The position numbers and the translations under genes are program-made. Of a DNA stretch of 64,000 nucleotides, positions 59,238-64,000 are shown one piece after another. Location of the stretch: contig AP031355.1 of NCBI GenBank assembly GCA_037833965.1, positions 8,147,501 through 8,211,500 of the forward strand. Reading direction: 5' to 3'. The notes below the pieces were generated by a model that did not search any database, was not told the DNA's origin, and worked only from the letters and a program-made list of their open reading frames with translations. This DNA comes from Marchantia polymorpha subsp. ruderalis. Its lineage: Eukaryota > Streptophyta > Marchantiopsida > Marchantiales > Marchantiaceae. Positions within the stretch are counted from its first letter, which is position 1; each line of letters starts with the position of its first letter.

Positions 59238-60980
59238 TTTTCTGTAATAAGCAGGATTTATTGAAGATTAAAAATTCATTTCACTTTTTTTGACTGTATT
59301 TGTATCTTTATATACATTTTTTGAAGTAATTCATTTTTTCATAAAAGAATTATTTCAACAAAAATCTTCAAAAACTCAAAATTTTCATTTGTGATTAAAA
59401 TAATATTGTTGATTTACTTAAGCATTTATGAAATAAATTAACTAGCAAAAAATGTATTTGAGGTCAAAACATTAGTTAATTCCTATTATCATCAACTTTT
59501 TTTTATGAATTTTTTAAGAAATTTAATTTTTTGAATCTCTTTATTCAAAATTTTATTGATGTGTGGAACAATAATAGTCATAATTAAAGTTTTTATTAAA
59601 CTAAACTAAATTATTTTATTATTTTGACAACTTTTTCAACGTTTTGTAAAAATGTAAGACAAGCTTATGACAGAAATTAAGAGATTAAGAATTTTGCAAA
59701 GCCAATGGATTAAAATGGCGTCTGATTCTTTTTATTTTCTATTCAGAAGAAGATTAAAAATCAATACAGATTGGAATAATAATTTTATCATTATTTATAG
59801 CTTTTTATTAAATTATTACTACCAAAGAAATTAAAAAAAGTTAAGAAAAGTTAAAAAAATAATACTTTTTTATATAAAATTGTTTCAATTCACATTCAAT
59901 GTAATATATCTATATTTTTTCAAGATAAATTTATGTTCCTTACATATTACATGATAAAATTTTGTAGTGTGAAAAATTTAAAATTTGAAAATTTAAAAAA
60001 TAGAAGAAATAGAGAAATATTAAAAATAACATTTTTATAGAAAAAAAGAGAAAATGTTTGAAGCATCAAATTTTTAAAAATTTAATTCTGAAAATATAAA
60101 AGTACAATCAAACCTTTAGTTTCATGATGTTTATGTTGAATTATATTATACAACATAAAACAACTTATACACATACCCAAAGCTTATTTTGAAATTCATG
60201 ATCTCGTACAATATTATGGCCAAATAATATATATGCAGCAACTTAGAAAACAAATTTTTTACAAAAGTTGATTACAGAAGCATTAATCCATTACAGAGGA
60301 TTTGAATCCCAATTTATTTTTCCACATCAATGGTTTATAGCATTGCTGATTTGTAGCTTCACTGTTATGTTTTATTGCAAAAACAGTATAATAATAAATA
60401 TAACATATTTGCAACAGATGGTAATGAAATCATGAGAATATGCCAACGCAATCGTAACCTACAAGCTGGATATACATTTTTTATGTTTATCAGTTAGCGA
60501 AAAAATATATTATATCTTTATAAATGCATAAGTATAGTCTAACCCTGGTGAGATACAAGAAGAGTAATAGTTGATAAATTTTTATTTTCCTTTAAAGAAA
60601 ATCAATTGCATTACTGCATATACAAATTTGCAGAAAATGGATAACAAGTTCTAAACTACACTGATCTATAATTAAGCGCTAATCAAAATCTTATTTCTTT
60701 CAAAAATTTGTACTTGAGAAGGAATTTTGGAAGATATAAAGGCTTGTTGTTTATCATTTCAAATTGAAAATTTAAATACATGATATTTTAGACTCCATGA
60801 TCTTTTTAAAACTAGGCTTGATTCTAAGTCTATATTTCGTTTATTTAATCAATCTACTTTGTCAATCATAAGCAAGAAATCTGCAATCAAATATTCCACC
60901 TTTATCATTTAAGAATAGAATTAAAATCAGCCAAAATCTGATACCATCATAGTTCCAGATAGCCACAGGGCTTCTACTCC
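59238..60980. other. AT-rich region without recognisable gene
   Basis: No coding or RNA signal. No inverted partner was found in the left arm. Confidence 0.5.
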
Positions 60981-60984
60981 ATAA

Positions 60985-62700
60985 TCTCATCGCACACTTT
61001 TTCAACAAACTCGAGTGAAGTGATCATTTATAAAACATTGCAAAAGCATATATAGTGCTTTAAAAGTTCACAATTCTTACCAAATAAATTACAAATGATC
61101 TTCTAATTCATATTTCATGCTCTCAGAATTCATCCAAGCATGAAATAAATTACAAATGATTTTCTAATTCATATTTCATGCTCTCGGAATTCATCCAAGC
61201 ATGATAGAGATGAAACGCAAACTACAATCACTTTGAGTTTCATCATTTCTGGGACCTTCGAATGCTTGGTTACCTTCTCCGTAACCTCCAACGGTCTGAA
61301 TTTAAAACTGAACTCCAGATAATACTCATTCGGACCCCGAGGCTCTTGTCATCAATGTAGACACTGCCGTGAACTCCAATGCGAAAGTTTGCAGTTATAA
61401 AGATTAAAGCAGAAACGTTTCTCTTTGTTATAGCTTGCGAGTAACTACGCATTCAGGGCATAGGTTTGAAGTAAGAAGAAATCAATTTATTGATATGAGA
61501 GATGGCTGATATATAAACTCTCAATGTACTAAATGGACATTTGTCGCCAATGGGCGAGTAATCTCACTTCAAGTACTCTACCTGTCTCATGAAGTTGATG
61601 TGAACCATATTTACACGTGATTTAATCCGAAGATCATGAAGTTGTAAAAGTGCTACGGACTTTTAGCCTGTTTCTTTTTCTTAGCCTGTTCTCTGTCCCG
61701 TACAGTTGCAATGAGAGACGTTATCTGAGTTGTTTTCTATGGATTTCAGAAGTTGCATGGCTTAATGACTGCGCAATTCTTCCTCCAGCCGTAAGGATCG
61801 CTCGCTGGAATGTTGCCCATTTTGATCATGGCCATTCCAAACTCGAACAGGAAGGAGTAGGGGTCCTGCACAGCTTTGATGGCGTATTCCACTCCCAAGG
61901 GATCGCTCATCAGCGCCACGTCCGAGTCCATCAGGCCCTTGCGGGTCAGAAGGTCCAAGTAGTAAACGGCGTCGAATGTGGCGTTCGTGGAATCGGCCCC
62001 TTTGAAGAGGAGAGGGTTGTCGCGAGGGCACTGGGCCTTGAGAGACTCGGCGAATTCCGGGTCCATCGATGGGTCTGTGATATTCTGACCTTGAAAGTCC
62101 CACAGGCGCTCGAAGAATGCTCCGCAGTGGAGTTGTCCGATAGAGTGCCCGCCTGCATGAGGACACTCACAAGTCTGCGTTACAAACCTTCAAGAATCTT
62201 GCAGATTGAGGTCTTTCACGCAAGGCAAGTGATCACCTGGAGGCTTTGAGATACAGCAAAACATCGTTGGAGTTTACTGCCTTACGCACATTCTCTCAAA
62301 TCGTTCATGGCAACACATGCGTCCCATGCGAACAAAGAACTGGACATGTCACCGTGCTCTAAAATTGGAAGATTCTCAAGGAACTGCAATCACCCACCTG
62401 AAAGGACGATCATGTCCTTGGTGTCTAGTCCAACTTTGGCGAAAGTCGCAACTAGCTGGGAGAAGTTGTATGTTCGGAATGGTAGACTGGTGTTGACCTC
62501 GTCTGCAACTGACGATCGTCCATCGATGCGGCCCAGAAACACTGGCCAGCTCAAGCCTCCGAGCTGCGCAGTACAACCAGATGTTTACTATCATAGATCA
62601 ATCAAAGGTTCTGTCCAGGCCGACAATATGTTATATGACTACTTTATACTCAATACTCCCACTGAATCACGCGACGTAACTTGTAACTAGACCACCGAAG
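60985..62700. repeat. Palindrome arm block P' (right), contains peroxidase exons 3-4
   Basis: Reverse complement of about 22,750-24,525, from intron 2 of the peroxidase through its 3' flank. A 61-bp tandem duplication (61,082-61,203, AATTCATATTTCATGCTCTC) is present only on this side. Confidence 0.88.
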
Positions 62701-63246
62701 TATGTACCTTAACAGTGGCGTCCCTCGCCACCATGGCCAAAATGTCGGCACACGACACGACACCTGGGCATGCGCACTCGAGCTCCATCTTTATATCGTC
62801 AATATGCTCAAATCCTCGAAGGGAGCCGTTGTTTATGAGCGCCTCTTTCTCAGCGAGTGTAGTATTGGTCGAAATCAGAAGCACCGATCCATCGCAGCCC
62901 TGCACGAGCATTCACAGTCATGAAGCCATTCCCAGAGCGATCCCGAAGGATGTACGTAGCAGGAGCCTGTTTTCGCGATGTACACTTAGGTGGCCACAGC
63001 AATTTGACAGCTGCATTTTGAAAGCGAGCTTACCCGAACGAAGCAATCATGGAAATGCAGGCGCATCAGACCTGCAGCCATTCCTTTATCGGCGTCAACG
63101 ATTTCATCGACCTTTTGCTTTACAATTGTGGCAGCTTGCGGGCAAGTGGAGTCATAAAAGTCAGTGGTTAACTGCCCTTGTGATACCACTGCTATCAGAA
63201 GAATCGAAGCGATCCAAAGGAACCATTGGGAACCTCTGGTGGCCAT
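61746..63246 (-). CDS. Class III secretory peroxidase, four exons, intact
   Basis: Exons 63,246-63,034, 62,899-62,708, 62,563-62,398 and 62,152-61,746 (stop included) give 325 residues, the normal length. All introns are GT-AG (GTAAGC, GTACAT, GTGGGT donors). Residues 1-25 are a signal peptide ([15 protein letters not shown]). The enzyme oxidises phenolics with hydrogen peroxide at the cell wall or in the vacuole. Catalytic Arg and distal His are in [13 protein letters not shown]; proximal His is in [16 protein letters not shown] supplies calcium ligands. Eight cysteines are at expected places ([41 protein letters not shown]). Exon joins restore RGCDGS and VKLGG. A truncated copy lies at 22.75 kb in opposite orientation. 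Confidence 0.95.
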
Positions 63247-63605
63247 TTTTCTGGATCACTTGTTTAGATGTCCGAGTACTAAAAAGTTGCAATATTTTGC
63301 GACCAGCCAAAGGTAGCTCAATCGTCACAGACGATCACTTCCACCTCCCTGCACACAGCCTTTTGATCAATACGAGTGAATAAAATGCATTGACAGTTCA
63401 AGCTGCAATTTGGGGAGAGATTCGACGGAAACATTGTTGCTCTAAAGACATATTACAACCCATAATATGGCATGTTCATAAAGTGGCATAGACTGATAAA
63501 TCAACGACTGGCAACAAAACGTAATTCGTTTTGAGCTTACATGCAAGGGTCGAATGAAGCTCTTAGTTGAGCTTTTGCAACTTCTGAGCCTAACTTCTTC
63601 CAATG

Positions 63606-63616
63606 TTTATTTATAC
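63606..63616 (-). promoter_or_regulatory. Putative TATA box of the peroxidase gene
   Basis: GTATAAATAAA on the minus strand, about 360 bases upstream of the ATG. The distance implies a 5' leader of roughly 330 bases. No other core element was assigned. Confidence 0.4.
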
Positions 63617-64000
63617 TCCAGCTTCTCCCAAGCTCACACGAGCTCTACGCTGCTACGATATTCAGGCTGAGACATTATGGACCTTGACAGTATAAGATCA
63701 TGCCACCTCAAAGAACGATTCAAGCGGGGACATGCACGAATCTAGCCTAAGCTTACGGTATTTATCATTTTGTCCAGCATTCAAAACAAGTTTTCAAATA
63801 TTTTGATGACCTCACGTTATTGTTGAAGTGAGGTGAAATCATTGTTAAATTAGATACTGAGAAGCCATACGAATCCTTGTCAAGAGATGGAATATCAGAA
63901 GAATTTGCTAATAGTAGACCTGGCATTTCTTAACGGATGTTTCCAACAGAGTAGTGCTTGATTCAGCATTAGTCATCTACAACTCTTTCGAGCTAGATTC

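Overview
The window reads as nuclear DNA of a land plant, most likely a bryophyte and plausibly a liverwort such as Marchantia. The reasons are a complete class III plant peroxidase gene, a plant-type cytosolic tRNA-Ile(AAU), plant Ty1/copia and Ty3/gypsy elements, a plastid-type 16S rRNA fragment and a plant-type mitochondrial ccmC fragment. The liverwort placement is inference from the overall look; no marker was searched.

Layout. 0.3-1.0 kb: broken leucine-rich-repeat-like gene. 1.0-10.1 kb: decayed Ty3/gypsy element (protease, RT, RNase H, integrase, 3' LTR) split by a ~4.75-kb GC-rich nested insertion that carries a ~987-codon unknown ORF on the minus strand. 10.1-12.15 kb: copia fragment with a 101-bp hairpin-bearing tandem repeat. 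12,224-17,590: hAT DNA transposon with inverted termini and a perfect 8-bp target duplication, transposase broken. 20.1-22.3 kb: an island that looks fungal, with an intact PITH-domain gene and a convergent LSM8 gene. 22.75-23.88 kb: 5'-truncated peroxidase pseudogene. 25-50 kb: AT-rich DNA built mainly of long diverged inverted repeats and tRNA-like units. 50.9-51.4 kb: mitochondrial insertion. 52,737-59,237: nearly complete but dead copia element on the minus strand. 61.7-63.25 kb: intact four-exon peroxidase gene on the minus strand.

The organising structure is a large, old, interrupted palindrome. Blocks between 22.75 and 36.06 kb reappear in reverse complement between 42.7 and 62.7 kb, with extra copies and later insertions. 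All tRNA-Ile-like units left of 35 kb are on the plus strand and all nine right of 38 kb are on the minus strand. The intact peroxidase (right) and its truncated partner (left) are the outermost matched pair.

The most novel-looking signal is a repeated module: a conserved 5' flank, a tRNA-Ile-like unit with intact-looking Pol III boxes but altered anticodons (TTC, TCG, TCA), then a nearly perfect hairpin of up to 16 bp, then TTTT. It could be a tRNA-hairpin co-transcription unit. The second is the two-gene fungal-like island. Only the peroxidase, the PITH gene and tRNA-Ile look able to work as they stand; almost everything else is mobile-element debris.
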